Origin: Panagrolaimus kolymaensis
Taxonomy: Eukaryota; Nematoda; Chromadorea; Rhabditida; Panagrolaimidae
Assembly (NCBI GenBank): GCA_028622995.1
Contig: JAJQJQ010000002.1
Coordinates: forward strand, 2,232,001-2,296,000
Direction: 5' to 3'
DNA: 64,000 bases
Within the stretch, counting starts at the first letter, position 1. Every line of letters begins with the position of its first letter. A program made the position numbers and the translations under genes. Positions 44,536-56,488 of the stretch are shown piece after piece. The notes beneath the pieces are model-generated. The model made no database searches. It was given only the letters and a program-made list of their open reading frames with translations, and was not told the origin of the DNA.

Positions 44536-47054
44536 TTATTCAAGTTCAACAAGGATTTCACCTTCATCAACGGTGGATCCTTCTTTGCAATTAACAGCTT
44601 TAACTTTCCCTGTTTTTCCTGCATGAAGAGAATTTTGCATTTTCATTGCTTCAATAACAACAAGCTCTTGACCTTCAGAAACCATTTGGCCTACTTGTAT
44701 TTTAACTGATTTAATTGCACCTGGCATGGGTGATAATACAACCGTTGAAAGATCAAGTTTAGGCTTTTCTTTCATATGTTTAACATATTCCACAGCAATG
44801 GATGGATAAATTGATAGTTTGAATGGGGAACCTTTATAAATAAGAGTAAAATTTCCAGCTTTTTTGGATGCAATTTGAGTGATAAGTGGCTTTCCGTCAA
44901 CTTCGAGATTAAGAACTGAATGTGATAGATTCATATCTCCATTTACAGTAATTTCTTTTCCATCAATTTTAACTCGAGCTTTTGTTGGATCTGCATTTTC
45001 AAAATATGCATCAACTTTAACTTGCTTTTTCTTATCACCTCCTTCTCCAAGAGTTGCAATAAAACTATAATGTTTTGAATAAGGATTAATGGCAGTTGAA
45101 GTTTGTCGAGATTGATTAGTATATTGTTGAGCTCGAGAAACTTTGCGAGCATTCAAAGCACTACAAACAGCAATAATGCCACATTCTTCTTCATTTGAAA
45201 GGGTGGCACCTTGGAATCCTTCTGGATAAACTTCAGTAAGGTATTTAGTTGTAATATCTCCTCGACGGAATCGTTCTTCTTCAACGATGTCACGAAGGAG
45301 GGGAATATTATGAGTTACACCACGAATAACATAATGATCGAGAGCAGCGCTAATACGATCGAGGGCTTCTGTACGATCTTTACCATGTGAAACAAGTTTG
45401 CAAATAAGAGGATCATAATAAATTGAAATTTCTGAGCCTTCACGAATACCTGAATCACAACGAATTCCAGGAATATGGAGAGGTTCTTCATATTTAGTCA
45501 AACGACCAACTGAAGGAAGACCAAAACCTTTGTATGGATCCTAAAATTTTGGCATTTTACATTTACATTCAAAACAATTTAAAAAACAAACCTCAGCGTA
45601 AACACGACATTCAAATGACCAACCATTAATACCAATATCAGATTGTTTAATATTTAATTTATGTCCATATGCAACCCGAAGCATTTGTTGAACGATATCA
45701 ATATTTGTAATGCCTTCAGTAATAGGATGTTCAACTTGAAGACGAGTATTCATTTCAAGAAAATAAAAATTCTTTTTACTATCAACTAAAAATTCTACAG
45801 TTCCAGCTGAATCATATCCAACTGTACGTGCTAATGAAACAGCTTGTTCACCCATTTTTTGACGAGTTTCTGGGTCAATAAATGATGATGGGGCTTCTTC
45901 AATAACTTTTTGATTTCGACGTTGAATGGAACATTCACGTTCATTAAGCCAAATACCTTGTCCATGTTTATCACAAAGAACTTGAATTTCAATATGGCGT
46001 GGATTATCAATGAATTTTTCAACGAGCATTCGATCATCACCAAATGACGAAGCTGCTTCTTGCTTGGAGAGGCTTAAACGAGAAGAATAAATATAAAAAA
46101 ATGTGACAAATTTTTTTACCGATAACCTTCACGACATTCTTTATCATTCCATGCCACACGCATACCTTTACCACCGCCTCCTGCAGAAGCTTTAATCATA
46201 ACTGGATAACCAATATCATTGGATACTTTTACACATTCATCTTCATCCTAAAAAAATAATTATATACTCGGTTTACAAATTTTCTTGCTGTGAAAAGCAT
46301 TATATATTAAATTTATTTAGTTTTATTTTGTTTGTTTTCCATAAGAAAAATGTATGTATTACCTTAATTTCACCATCATAACCAGGAATCATGCTAATTT
46401 TTGCTTTAGAAGCAATTTTTTTGGAATGAATTTTATCACCCATATCTAAGATAGCTTTAGAATTAGGTCCAATAAACTTTGCTCCAACTTTTTCTAATTG
46501 TGCTGCAAATTTAGTATTTTCTGATAAGAAGCCATAACCAGGGTGAACCTTGAATAAAAAAGAATATTACTATGACAACTCAATTATCAAATGGGTAAAT
46601 ATAAACTTACAGCTTGTGCGCCAGTTTGTTTAACAGCTTCAAGAATTCTATCAGCTCTTAGATACGATTCTGATGTTGGAGCAGTTCCAATACACACAGC
46701 TTCATCGGCAAGTTTAACATGGAGAGCATTTGAATCAACATCGGAATGAACCGCAACTGTTTTAATACCCATTGCCCTTGCAGTTTTAATTACACGACAA
46801 GCAATTTCACCTCGATTAGCAATAAGAATTTTATCGAATTTTGTTTCATCGGGATTAATGGGATCAAGAGTGTATAAATCATGATCATACGGAGCTTCAC
46901 CACCGCTAGTTGAAAATCTTAATAAAAAGTTGGCTCACTAAATGTGTGGAGAAATAGGAACTTACAATTTAGCAAAGTTTTGATTTTGTCGAGGAATAAT
47001 TAACGAAGGCGTGCGCCTAAGAACAGCAAGTGATAAAAAGTGAGTGAACCGCAT
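44536..47054 (-). CDS. pcca-1: Propionyl-CoA carboxylase alpha subunit, mitochondrial
   Basis: Biotin-dependent carboxylation of propionyl-CoA to methylmalonyl-CoA in the mitochondrial matrix, with the beta subunit. Exons on the minus strand: 46966-47054, 46611-46917, 46363-46548, 46120-46247, 45592-46072, 44536-45540; 731 residues, normal family length, all in frame. It begins with a basic mitochondrial leader ([18 protein letters not shown]). The biotin carboxylase domain includes [25 protein letters not shown], the ATP loop [30 protein letters not shown] and [15 protein letters not shown]. The central BT domain follows, and then the biotinyl domain with EAMKMQNSL, where the Lys is biotinylated. 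All catalytic motifs are intact. It differs from acetyl/methylcrotonyl carboxylases in the middle region. Confidence 0.96.
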
Positions 47055-47808
47055 TGATCTGCAAGTATTACCACTTGTAAAAAGGAATCTTTAAAGATAA
47101 ATTAAAGCACGAAATCAACGTTTTTTTTTTTGCGAGCGATTGAGAAAAACATAATTAATCTTGCAAAAGCTATAAATCATGACGGATTAATTTATTGGGA
47201 TATAGTTTTTTTACCTAACTTTTTTTAGAGGAAGAGTTCGTTCTCGGCTTTTTACGAAGAGCTCGCGAGATCGACAAATTTCGAATAAACGCTTTACGGA
47301 CGAAGGATAAAAAACAAATCCCTAATTTTTTGTTCATGTCCATACAAAAATTGATAAGTCTTTAACAAAATTTCATCCATTTCTCAATAATTCCTATTTG
47401 AAGCTTGTTAAAGAAAAACTATTATAAAAAGAAATCAAGCACAATAAAGAGGAAGGATTTCTCTGATAAATTTTGTTTTCAATCACTGATAAAAAAATTG
47501 TTTTGATTTTAAATTTTTTATATTCAAACCCTTAATAAAACGTGCAAAATATGAATTGGCAAAACGTAGTTCTTCAAACAAACAAAAAAAGCAAAAACTT
47601 TGTTGCTTCTTTTCTTTCTTTTCGTCGTCTTGAACCAATCGCACATTATTTTGTTTGTTCATTAGGTTTTAATATTTTTTTTCATTGTCACCAAAATTGT
47701 TTCTTTTTTTCATGCTCCGCCTTAAGCATCGTGTCTATCATACGGGAAAATGTCTCATTTCATTAATTATGTCAACTTTTTTAGGCAACAAACAACATAT
47801 GAATAAAA
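47055..47808. other. Bidirectional promoter region between pcca-1 and CTU2 genes
   Basis: About 750 bp between divergent start codons. A ttttttag acceptor at 47777-47784, 25 nt before the CTU2 start codon, suggests a trans-splice site or leader intron. The 74-residue ORF inside (47542-47766) lacks support. Confidence 0.5.
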
Positions 47809-49033
47809 ATGGGAGATGATCCATCTATTATTGCAAATCGAAAATGTTTAAAATGTGATTTACCAGCTCTTTATTACAGTGATAATCCAAAACAAGCTGT
47901 ATATTGCCGTCAATGCTTCATCAACATGGTTCATCACAAGTTTTCTTATGTTCTTGGAAAAAATCGAATATTCAAAGATGGCACTAGTAAGGATGTTTTA
48001 CTAATTTGGAAAGGAACTTTAGCTGATAATTTTTTGTTAAATACGGTTAAAACTGGCGTTAACCAGGATGTGCATAAAAGACTCGAAGCTAAACCACAGG
48101 TTTGTTTTTTCACCTTATTAAAAATTTCTACAGCAAGCTTTTAGGTGTTAGTGATCCTTGAATCTATCCAAGCTGACCAATTAAAGATGGAATATTCTCA
48201 AGCATTACAAAAACAAAAGGAACTCGATATGCCATGGAAATGGAATTTCATTCATTTTTCTGAAGTTTTTAAACAAAAAATTGAATTTATAACAGAAGAA
48301 CCATCCATCGATCAAGGAAAAGTATGGTGATTATTATTGCTAGAGAAAATGTATTTATTCACATTGTTTTTAGGCGAGCGTTCTCAAATATCTCTTTGGT
48401 AAAGCTTCAGCAAAGAATGATAGACTTGAATTTAAACGTCTTCTTTTCGAATTATTGGTTTATCGTGCTGCGAAATCTTTGAATATTCCTAAAGTTATGG
48501 TATCTAATTGCGCTGAAACAATTGCTCAAAACTCATTTGATGCTCTTTGCTTTGGACGAGGTATGATTTCATCATTTTATTTTAATCCTATATTATATTT
48601 TTTAGGTGCTTCTATCGCTCAATTAACAGCTGCTATAGATAAAAGATTTCCTGGTGTTTCAATTATTCGACCAATTCGTGAAATTTATGAAGGCGAAATT
48701 CAACGGGTGCTACGATTGGAATCACTTTTAGATGGTATTGAAAATGTCAAAATAGATCAAGTTCAACTTAAATCGTCTAAATCAATTCAAGAAATGAATG
48801 GTGATTTCTTGTCTAAACTTCAAGCAAATGGTTTTCCATCAACTCTCACATCAGTGATTAGTACGTCAACAAAGATCAAAGCGCCACCAAATTCTGCAGC
48901 AATCAACTCATGCTGTTTGTGTTACGAAAAAACCGAATTCACTGGATATTGTGGTGCTTGTGATAGGCTACTAAAAGCCATTCCAAATTTTCCTGATGAA
49001 CTAAGAAATTTCTTAACTGTTTTAATTATGTGA
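47809..49033 (+). CDS. tut-2: Cytoplasmic tRNA 2-thiolation protein 2 (CTU2/NCS2 homologue)
   Basis: Partner of CTU1 in thiolation of wobble uridine U34 in Lys, Glu and Gln tRNAs. Exons: 47809-48099, 48145-48321, 48374-48560, 48606-49033; 360 residues in frame. The N-terminus has CTU-type paired cysteines (CLKC ... YCRQCF). The Rossmann-like core follows (DVLLIWKGTLADNFLLN, VLVILESIQADQL, RLLFELLVYRAAKSLNIPKVMVSNCAETIAQNSFDALCFGRG). Near the C-terminus there is a second Cys group (INSCCLCYEK, GYCGACDRLL). As expected for CTU2, the P-loop SGG.DS of the catalytic subunit CTU1 is degenerate. An AATAAA lies at 49075-49080. In C. elegans the homologue is named tut-2; the symbol is from family resemblance. 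Confidence 0.9.
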
Positions 49034-49304
49034 TTGAAATTGTGTTATGTAATTTTTTTGTTGATTTTGTTTTTAATAAATTTATTACATTTAAATTGTA
49101 TGTATTCATTATGATTAAACCGAATAAGAAACTTGTACACGAATTTTCAAATTAAAAATACACCAGATACATGTGTAAGAAATGGCCACAAAGAAGTATG
49201 ATAATTAAACCCGAAATAAATTACACGAAAAGAAATTGATTTAGGCACATGATATTCTGAGCTTTTGAATGTGAAGGTTTAAATTCAAATTATTTTTGTC
49301 TGTT

Positions 49305-51544
49305 TTAACGTAATAAATCTGATAAAAATACATCCCATTCAGGCATTTTCCCAAAATTTGGAATTGTTGAAACGACATCCGTTAAAAATTGAGTATGATT
49401 TGAAATGGGTGAAAGCAGCAATAAAACACTTCCAAGTCGAGTTTGAACTTTATCAATTTTTGCTGCATCAAACCAATTATGAAGTTCTTTTATTGATTTT
49501 TCGGATGCTTGTTGAACGAGCTCCACTGTTTCATGTGCAAGTCCAATGGAACCGGGATTCCAAAATATTATCAAACGAAGGGCGAGAATTTCACCATATG
49601 TTATTCCCATTTCAAGCATCGGACGAACTAGTTCATCAATCATTCTCTGACAATTTTCGCCATACAAACTAAAAATGATTTGATTTTAACTATGGTTTAT
49701 GGCTGATTAAAGTTTCGTAAAATATCTTTTAACAAAAAGTGAATAAATATTTCTGCTTTAATAGCTGATATTGTTATTTTTCTTTATCATCTTACAATAT
49801 TTAATTTAAAAAAAAAAGAAACTTACAGCACAAGAGCTTGCTGCCATTCCATTGGTTCACTTCCAGATATGGGTGGATAAGTATGTGGTTGAATAAATGT
49901 ATTATTAGCAAGTACAAGCCTATCATTTACATTCATTTCTACCGTATGACAAATATTATCCAATAAAAAATATTTCATAGCAAATGTTTTAAGTAATCTA
50001 ACTTTATCTTGAGCGTGTGTAATCAAACGAAAATCATCCAATTTTTCTGCCCATTCAAACATTAAACCCATTTGCACATTATAAACTTGAATGAGATCAC
50101 TAATTGTTGCTGATACTTTGAGTTTTGATTCGGTTAATGGGGAAAGCATTTCTTCGAGAGTTTTACATAAAAGAACTCGGCGACGTTTTCTTTGCTCATG
50201 GTATATTTCAACTTGTGAACCAAGGAAACATGGAGGAGAAGTTGGACCCATAATTGTATTGGAAGAGCATGGAGTTGTCTGAAATATTAATTTTTCTCAC
50301 AGTAATAAATATTTAGATTAAAAGACGATTGTAATAAAAGGATAAAAATATTTTGCCTTACTATTTTTAAAATAATTAATTCAAATTTTTTCTCACCAAA
50401 AAAGCACAAAAGTTTTAGCTCGACTAACTCCTGTTTTCATTGAGTTTTTAATCAAGGAAAACTTACATATAAATCGATTCCCGAAAGTAAATGACTAACA
50501 GGGGTAAAAGCTGATTCAGGTGATCCAACAACACCATTATCGCATGCAGCTTCTGCAATTGTTGGGGATTTATTCATTTCATTTGTATAACTTGATTCAG
50601 ATAAATATCGACGAGTTGGCTCTTTAGGAGGAACTTTCTTTGGTTGAACAGAATGTGGATCCATTCCGACCAATTTACATTTTCTTAATCGACAACTTCG
50701 ACATGCACAACGAGCGTCTAAAACAAATCCCGTATATTTTTCTTATGTGAAAAAACAATAATTACTTTTATCAATAATGCATGTTTCACCTCGACGGCAA
50801 ACAAATTGAAGATTAAATGTTACAGCTCGTCGAAAAAATGCATTACATCCACGGCATGAAAGGACGCCATAATGATACCCGTCAGCGACATCAGTGCATA
50901 CAGCACAATATTCTACCGCTGAAATAATATGTATGAGATAATTAAAACATAGTATAATGGAGTTTGTATTTTTTTTTTACATATTTAATTTCTTAAGATC
51001 CCACACTTTTTGCTATTCTGGCAATAGATGAGGATTAAAGCATGGTTCAATAAGATAGAGAGTGAAAGAAATAGCAAGAAAAGAAAATTAAATTTCTCTT
51101 GAAAAAAGTGAAGTCAAAAAAACATAAAAAATTCATTCTAAATTTTCTCCATTTTTAATTAAAATTCTTATTTAATGAAAGTTACTCGTTGTAAATAAGA
51201 AAATACCACAGTTTGGTTTTAGTTTCAACCAAAAAAAATCCTAATTCAAGCACATGCTATTAAATTTATCCCTTCTCACGCATTTGTGTTTTTTTAACAC
51301 GTTCACAATAGTTAAAAATTAAATTTTAATAAAACAAAAAAGTTTAGTATTTGCAGCTTTTTAAAATTTTAATATTTCATTTTAAAAATCAAAATTCGTC
51401 TCGCAATTCGCGAATGAGACTTCCTATCAGAATTTGTAAATCCGCGTATTTTTTTTCAACAAAAATTTAAAAAGAAAAATTACTTTGTTGTCCAAGTCTT
51501 TCAAGATCATCATCGTATGTTGTTGTTTCCATTTTAAATGCCAT
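49305..51544 (-). CDS. Nuclear hormone receptor (NHR family)
   Basis: Ligand-regulated transcription factor. Exons on the minus strand: 51484-51544, 50766-50918, 50467-50717, 49827-50278, 49305-49668; 426 residues in frame. The DNA-binding domain has both C4 zinc fingers: CAVCTDVADGYHYGVLSCRGC then CRRGETC...CACRSC. The P-box reads CRGCNAFFRR, which is the nematode supplementary-receptor kind rather than the vertebrate CEGCK form. The linker is Pro/Ser-rich. The ligand-binding domain spans the last ~270 residues, including the helix 3 to helix 5 region (FEWAEKLDDFRLI..AQDKVRLLKTFAMKYFLLD). It has a 565-bp first intron, typical of a regulated gene. I cannot identify the specific nhr. Confidence 0.92.
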
Positions 51545-53792
51545 TCGTTAATTTACTTTCCAAAGAAAATGAAAAAAAGAAATATCGTAAAAATTAAAGA
51601 GAAAGTTGTTATGTCAATCAGTTAACAATTCGCCATGGATCAATAATAAAAAATATATGTGTAAAAAATTCAAAGAAAGTTGATTGAAAAAGTTAGGGTT
51701 AATAAAATATATGGAAAGCTCCAACTGAAAAAAAGAAATCGTAAAAATCATTTTAAAATACAAACGCTAAAATCCATTTTAATATGGAAGAAGATTCTAA
51801 TATCACGGTCATGCTCAAACTCAAAGAAAAAAAGCTCAAACTTCATGGGCCAAAAAAAATATTGGGAAGAAAAATCAAATCAAAAAAGCAAATACAAATC
51901 ATGTGGCTTTTTTAAACGAAGAAAAAACAAAACAAAAAAATAGCAACATTTATCGATCGATTAACAAAATACTTTTTTTTGTGGCTGTGTTAGTTTTCGC
52001 CCTCGTGTGTTACACACCATCACCACACGAAAAAATAAAATAAAGATCAAAACTACAACATCGACAGCGAAGAAGAAAAGAAGCTTCATTTTTTTGTTAT
52101 CATATTTTCCTACTTTTAGACAAATAAAGGCGTAAAAAAATGGAGAAAAATATAAATATTTTGCGCAATAAATATTCTTTTAAAAATGCCATAAAGGTAA
52201 AAGGAGAAAGAAACAAGATTAAATTTAATAAACAAAATTGCAGAAAATGGATGGAGAGCTTTTAGTGGTTTGTCGACCTTTTCATAAAAAAAGTCTTAGA
52301 GCAAAGAAAATGGATGAAAAGGCCTTTGGCTAAATTATGAAATGATATTTCATTTTAAAAAGTAACAAACAATATAGGATCATTAGCATTTTCATTATAG
52401 ACGAAAGTAAATTTTCGCAAATTTCAAGGAAATAAGAAGTTAAAAACCCATAAAAAACACCCGTTCGCCGCATATTTGATTTTATAGTTCAATGAAATAT
52501 TTGTTTCCTATGAAGCATTGTATTTGGTTCAAAAAACTATTTTAACATTCACTAAACTAAAAAAATGAGAAGAGAAAGAAAAAACTAAAACAATGTTTAA
52601 GAAAAAAGAAAAAGAGAGACGCGCGTGATAAGTGTAAACCAAGCACCCAATAGACGCCTATATTCCATTTTTTCCCCTAAAGCATGTTGCTGCAATGTCT
52701 GAAAAATGTGAAAGAAAAAAATGGAATGAAGCTTCTTGGGTTCCTTGTGTTGTTGTTTCTCATTCACGTCAGCAGCGCTCGCATACACTTCTGCAAAAAT
52801 GAACGAGGCAAACACGCGGTTGGCCGCAATTTTGCATCGACGCCATTTTTTTGTTTCTCCTCTTTCAATAATTTTTAATTTTTTTTTTAAAAAACATTGA
52901 AAAACGTTTTTTTAAACAAAGATTATTATCATAAACGCATTGAAAATGTTCTTAATTTTTTTCAAGGGTTTTTAATGACACACGTGATTAGAAAAAAAAG
53001 GTAGAAAAAAACATTGGTAATAAGAACACACACGCACAGAACATGGATCCCCTATCATCGCATAACAACATGCATATGGGTTACATACTCAAGCCCGCAT
53101 GTGTTTGTATTAAGTAAGTATAAGGGTGGAGCATTTCTTTCAAAGACGTTAGTTAACCTTCTTTTTTCTTGCATTGCAGTTTTCTTTACGATGTTTATTG
53201 AGTTGATTACGACGTTGTTGAAAAATATGCAACGTGTGTGTCACAAAAAAAAATCATTGGTGATGATAGGTAACCTCCAAATAGTAGCAAGCAGAACGAT
53301 CAATGATATATATTGCGATGTTAAAATTTTTTGATAATGGAAGAAAAAAAGGGGGACAGTTGCTTTTTTATTTATTTTGCAAGTGGCAACAATATAATCA
53401 AAGGACACAGGGTTTGATTGCTTTTGTTTTTTTCTTATTGCATTTGGAAAAAAATAAGTTTAAGAAAAGGTACAAGTTAAATTCATAGAACGCACAATCT
53501 TAATTCTAAAGATTAAAACAAAAAAACAAGTAGGTAAAAAAAAAGCATGGATCTTTGATACAATTTAAGTCCATTAAAAGGATCTATGTTTCAATGGAAG
53601 TTTAATTCAGCTAATATAGTATTTATTCGATTTGATATTAAAAAAATCGTACTTTTCTTCTCAAAATGAAATCTTAACACTGCTACTTTAGCCACCAAAG
53701 ACCATAAAAAGAATTATATATTTTTTAGGAATCAAACTCATTTTCCTCCTTATAAAAATTTAATTCTTTAGTAATTTAGAAATGTACTGTAC
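51545..53792. other. Upstream spacer of the nuclear receptor gene
   Basis: About 2.2 kb, AT-rich, with poly(A) tracts. The only ORF of note is a potential secreted microprotein at 52726-52878 (separate entry). No repeats seen before the MITE. Confidence 0.45.
52726..52878 (+). CDS. Possible secreted 50-residue microprotein
   Basis: Single-exon ORF starting MKLLGFLVLLFLIHVSSARI. The first 18 residues form a near-ideal signal peptide with a small-residue cleavage site (SSA). The remaining ~32 residues have two cysteines (FCKNERGKHAVGRN and FFCFSS) and several basic residues. It is locally richer in CG than its flanks. No family is recognised, no poly(A) signal is obvious, and chance ORFs of this size are common, so this is only a candidate. 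Confidence 0.27.
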   Translation: MKLLGFLVLLFLIHVSSARIHFCKNERGKHAVGRNFASTPFFCFSSFNNF

Positions 53793-54096
53793 TTATCGAT
53801 CAGGGCTGAGCGGATATCCGTGTCCGTGTCCGTTTCCGCGGATATCCGGGTTTTTTTCACGTCCGTATCCGTATCCGTGTCCGTAAAAAAAAATTTTTTA
53901 ATATCCGTGTCCGTATCCGTATCCGCGTAAGCCTTAAAAATTAAAATTCTAATACAAATTTCCGTGTCCGTTTCCGCGGATATCCGGGTACTTTTGGATT
54001 TCCGTGTCCGTATCCGCTTTTACGGAACTGCCTCATGTCCGTATCCGTATCCGTCCGTCTAATGAAAAGTCATGTCCGCTCAGCCCTGTTATCGAT
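53793..54096 (+). mobile_element. hAT-type MITE B (288 bp, CCGTAT/CCGTGT hexamer array)
   Basis: The element 53801-54088 begins CAGGGCTGAGCGGATATCCG and ends GTCCGCTCAGCCCTG, flanked by a perfect 8-bp duplication TTATCGAT (53793-53800 and 54089-54096). The body is arrays of TCCGTG/TCCGTA hexamers around a non-repetitive core containing AAAATTCTAATACAAATTTC, which is shared with MITE A in reverse orientation. No coding capacity. The same family as the element at 26543 but with different hexamers. Confidence 0.93.
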
Positions 54097-54395
54097 CCTT
54101 TGGGTTTGTCATTATCAATTTATATTTATTTTTGTTGATTGATTTAAAAACAAAAATTAAAATTGAGCGATTTATGATATATTTAATAACCGGGTAAACA
54201 TAAAATATTAACTCTCGTTTTTTCGTGTCGGTTAAACGCAATCTAATAAAATTGAATTAGGTATGTACATTCAAAGCATATAAAACTAATAATAAAGCAT
54301 TATTATAATTCATGAGCACTATTTTCGTTTAAGGCTTTCTTTCATTTAATTTACCATTTGTTATTTTTTGATATGTTTTTTTATTCTTGTGTGTT
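54097..54395. other. Spacer at the 3' end of the Rubicon-like gene
   Basis: About 300 bp of AT-rich sequence, presumably 3' UTR. Nothing else seen. Confidence 0.5.
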
Positions 54396-56488
54396 TTAAT
54401 CGGAATTACATTCAATGGAAAATGTTGATGATGCTGATGAATGTCTGATACTGAAAAAAAACGATAATAAAAAAATATACCGCGTGACTATCATAAAATA
54501 CAAAGAAGTAGGAGTTGAAAAAATGGGGAAATTTTTTGATGATTAATTATGATAAAAATTATAAAAATTGATTTCTATGTATTTTTGCAGGGAATTTAAA
54601 ATACAAAATAATAATAAAAAACTAACTGTTTACGTCGCATTCGTTCACATCTGGAGCATTTCCAATCACCGCGCTTTCGTTGCTTATTAAAGCATTTTTG
54701 GTGGGATAACGCTCCACATTCATCACATTGATAAACTCGCTCTAATTGGAATGAAAAAAGATGGTCATTTACATCGAAACATATCGAGCAAAAGAATGAA
54801 CGTTGGGCACATTCTGAACATCCTTCAATATGAATTTTTCCACAAGCAACAACGGGTTCAAGCATTTCCATTAAATTTCCAGATTCAATTGCTTCAAAAT
54901 CAAGCACCGAATAATCATCGATTTCTTCAAGGCAAAGAAATCTTCGAGGAATTGAAGTGAATGCAGTTTTTAGACTAAAACTTACATTTTTTTATATTTA
55001 TAAGCTAAATAAAATGGATACTTACATTCCATGTGAAGTTATAGTTGTTTCTGAAGCTCGACATAATCGAATATACTGCCACATATGAGATGCTTTAATT
55101 CTAAGAGTTCGTATCCTTTTTAAATTTTTAATTTTTCTATACAATTCTGGATTCACCGCTGTTACACTATATACTGGATGATCGGCATATTCATTAAGAA
55201 ATTTAAAAGCGCAATCAGATACTGGATACTCTCTAAAAAAGTATTTAATTTATGGTTGCAGTAAAGTTTTGAAATAAGGAGACATACTTGAAATTCCATT
55301 GATGCAAAATTTTTGCTGGAATTCTAGCTTTTTCGCCACTAAAGCAACATTGACAAAATAATTTATTATAATAACTACAAAGTCGAGCACGGCGAGCATA
55401 AAGTTTTGTAAATTTCATCCCACAACCCGCGCATTGTTCATTTTGCATTTTTAATAAAGTTTGAGTACTATAATATAAAAAGATTGTTGGTTATAATCCT
55501 TCTGTTAAATAGCTTACTCTCGTGGTTCGGGAAGATCAAAAATAAATTTTCTCTTTGGTGGCTTCCATGATGGCGTAGTTCTCACTCGTTTATTATCCAC
55601 CACAAATACTTCACTTCCTGATGGTGGAGGTCGAACGGGTATTTTTATCGCCTAAAAATAGATTCATTTGCTTTTAATAAAATAAAAATTAATGAGGCAA
55701 CGAACGTTTTCAGAAAAATCATTCATTGATACAATAGAAACCAAATCTTCAGCATTATTTATTTTTTTCGTTCTTTCTCTAACTTCTTTTAAAAGTTGGT
55801 CTACAAATTCCATTGTTGTGGGAATATCATTTTCTTCATAATCAGTTTTATATGCTTCTACATCCGTTTCAGGATCAAGAGGAGCTGGACGAGAAAAACT
55901 AAAAAAAATTATGATAGTTTTCGACCGATGGATTTTATGTGAGGCTAACCTTCTGGAAGAGCAAGGCTTATCTGAGCACCAACTTTCATCGATGGAAACT
56001 GAAGCACTTAAAACTCCTTCTTCAGCTTGTAATGCTTCTTCATAATCAATGATGGGAAAATTAAATGTTAATGGAATAGGTCCAGGATCTTGCATAAAAT
56101 CAAAATTTTGTGTTATTTTTTCCCATTGTAATTCTTCCATTCTTTGAATAACCATATCCATCGCTTGAAGATATATTAATTCCTACAAGTAATACACTTA
56201 TTTAATGTCAAATTTTCCAGCATAAAACTTACGCTTTGGTATCCTCGATTATTATCCTCAGATGTTTGCTGCTTCTTTTCTATAGGTTTAGCAACTTTTA
56301 CAAAATCTGCTTCATCGCCAGATTGCTCAATATTTGAAACCTCCTGCAAAAAAAACGTGTCAGTGATGAATCATTACTTTATAATAACATTTAAAAAAAA
56401 TTATGCTTACTTTCCATGGAATATCAACGCTTAATTGTGAAAATGATCGCCTTCTATTGGAATGTTGTCGGGTTAACGCTACTTCCAT
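54396..56488 (-). CDS. Rubicon-homology (RH) domain autophagy/endosome regulator
   Basis: Rubicon-family proteins bind Rab7 on late endosomes and tune autophagosome maturation. Exons on the minus strand: 56411-56488, 56233-56343, 55950-56182, 55706-55898, 55518-55651, 55288-55467, 55026-55232, 54627-54974, 54396-54450; 512 residues, all phases consistent. The first ~270 residues are charged and poorly conserved. The RH domain then starts with QNEQCAGCGMKF and continues LCSYYNKLFCQCCF, RIPAKILHQWNFKEYPVS, NPELYRKIKNLKRIRTLRIK, GCSECAQRSFFCSICF, FQLERVYQCDECGALSHQKCF and CSRCERMRRK. Its Zn-binding Cys/His pattern follows that of Rubicon and Pacer closely. There is no N-terminal RUN domain, as in Pacer. 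C. elegans rub-1 is a possible orthologue, but DEF8/PLEKHM relatives cannot be excluded. Confidence 0.88.
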
